From Alkalibacterium putridalgicola (GTDB lineage Bacteria > Bacillota > Bacilli > Lactobacillales > Carnobacteriaceae_A), in the NCBI RefSeq assembly GCF_900109825.1, contig NZ_FOBL01000005.1, positions 29,419 to 93,418 on the forward strand: a stretch of 64,000 bases of DNA, in the 5' to 3' direction. The stretch's first letter is position 1. Each line of letters opens with the position of its first letter. The translations under genes and the position numbers were made by a program. Of the stretch, positions 63,761-64,000 are shown piece after piece. The notes beneath the pieces are model-generated. The model did not search any database. It saw only the letters and a program-made list of their open reading frames with translations, and was not told the origin of the DNA.

Positions 63761-63797
63761 AAGCGACTCGGATCTTGTGATCCGAGTCGCTTTTTTT
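63761..63797 (+). terminator. Intrinsic terminator of amylase gene
   Basis: 14-base stem AAGCGACTCGGATC with complement, TTGT loop, seven Ts. Confidence 0.95.
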
Positions 63798-63851
63798 CAA
63801 AATCAATAGAGTAACAGCAGCAGAGGTGACTGAACCGGTTGCAATATCGCA

Positions 63852-64000
63852 ATTAGCACACCTTTCTGAGAGAACATCACTAAAAACATGTCACAAAACC
63901 GTTATTAGAACACCTTTCTGAGATGGAAACACTAAAAATATGTTGCAAAACCGTTATTAGCACACCTTTCTGAGAGGGAAACACTAAAAACATGTTGCAA
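63852..64000. repeat. 52-bp tandem repeat array (continues beyond window)
   Basis: Two full units (63852-63903, 63904-63955) and 45 bases of a third, period exactly 52, beginning ATTAGCACACC and ending AAAACCGTT. Units differ at a few positions, more in the first. A degenerate piece (GGTTGCAA...) just before 63852 suggests an older unit. No ORF spans it. Within each unit TTTC/GAAA can pair and TTGCAA is palindromic. Confidence 0.85.

Noticed and set aside
63852..64000. Possible CRISPR array
   Set aside because: The whole 52-bp unit is repeated, so there are no unique spacers, and no cas genes are in the window.

Overview
The window is a low-to-medium GC Firmicutes chromosome that spans the replication origin. 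The gene order rpmH-rnpA-yidC-khpB on one side and dnaA-dnaN-yaaA-recF-gyrB-gyrA-rpsF-ssb-rpsR-gdpP-rplI-dnaB on the other is that of Lactobacillales. Together with an LPXTG pilus locus, KtrAB and the PTS genes, it suggests Carnobacteriaceae (an Alkalibacterium/Marinilactibacillus-like genus). That genus is a guess from gene order and protein character, not from a search.

Region 1 (1-about 19,850) is one end of a temperate siphophage prophage. Lysogeny genes run rightward (CI-like repressor, ImmA/IrrE-type protease, a SHOCT protein, a lone S24-like domain, a DUF6414-like protein, tyrosine integrase). The lytic genes run leftward: Cro, a second HTH switch, Rha/KilAC antirepressor, YqaJ exonuclease and RecT, a DnaD-like replication protein, RecU, HNH endonuclease, SSB, ArpU, terminases, portal and a minor head protein cut by the window edge. 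Several genes under 60 codons are annotated here for the first time in this window: 7862-7954, 11759-11911, 13970-14098, 14381-14551 and 18000-18170. The CI/Cro intergenic region carries four near-identical 15-bp operators.

Region 2 (20,000-31,100) is carbohydrate and envelope metabolism: a sugar ABC transporter without its ATPase, an AAC(6')-like acetyltransferase, a LysM polysaccharide deacetylase, a trehalose regulon (treR, phosphotrehalase, EIIBC) with a perfect TreR operator and a CcpA site, and folC. Region 3 (31,100-39,900) is a sortase-assembled pilus locus: vWA/CnaB tip adhesin, backbone pilin and two class C sortases, behind a long AT-rich leader.

Region 4 (39,900-57,850) is the origin. 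DnaA boxes flank dnaA on both sides; the dnaA-dnaN gap has a B. subtilis-type basal unwinding arrangement (DnaA boxes, GC cluster, DnaA-trios, AT-rich tract). Three perfect 16-bp parS sites lie in rpsF-ssb, rpsR-gdpP and rplI-dnaB gaps. The 713-bp dnaN-yaaA gap holds a cluster of five hairpins sharing a CCGAA/TTCGG core, the most unusual non-coding structure seen here.

Region 5 (57,900-64,000) has a three-protein fructose-family PTS, KtrA/KtrB potassium uptake, a cytoplasmic alpha-amylase, and the start of a 52-bp tandem repeat array that runs off the window edge.

The most notable observations are: the CCGAA hairpin cluster; a prophage SSB whose conserved acidic tip lies just beyond an in-frame stop; two prophage early proteins beginning with sliding-clamp-binding pentapeptides; two promoter-terminator mini-units in the prophage; and the 52-bp tandem repeats.
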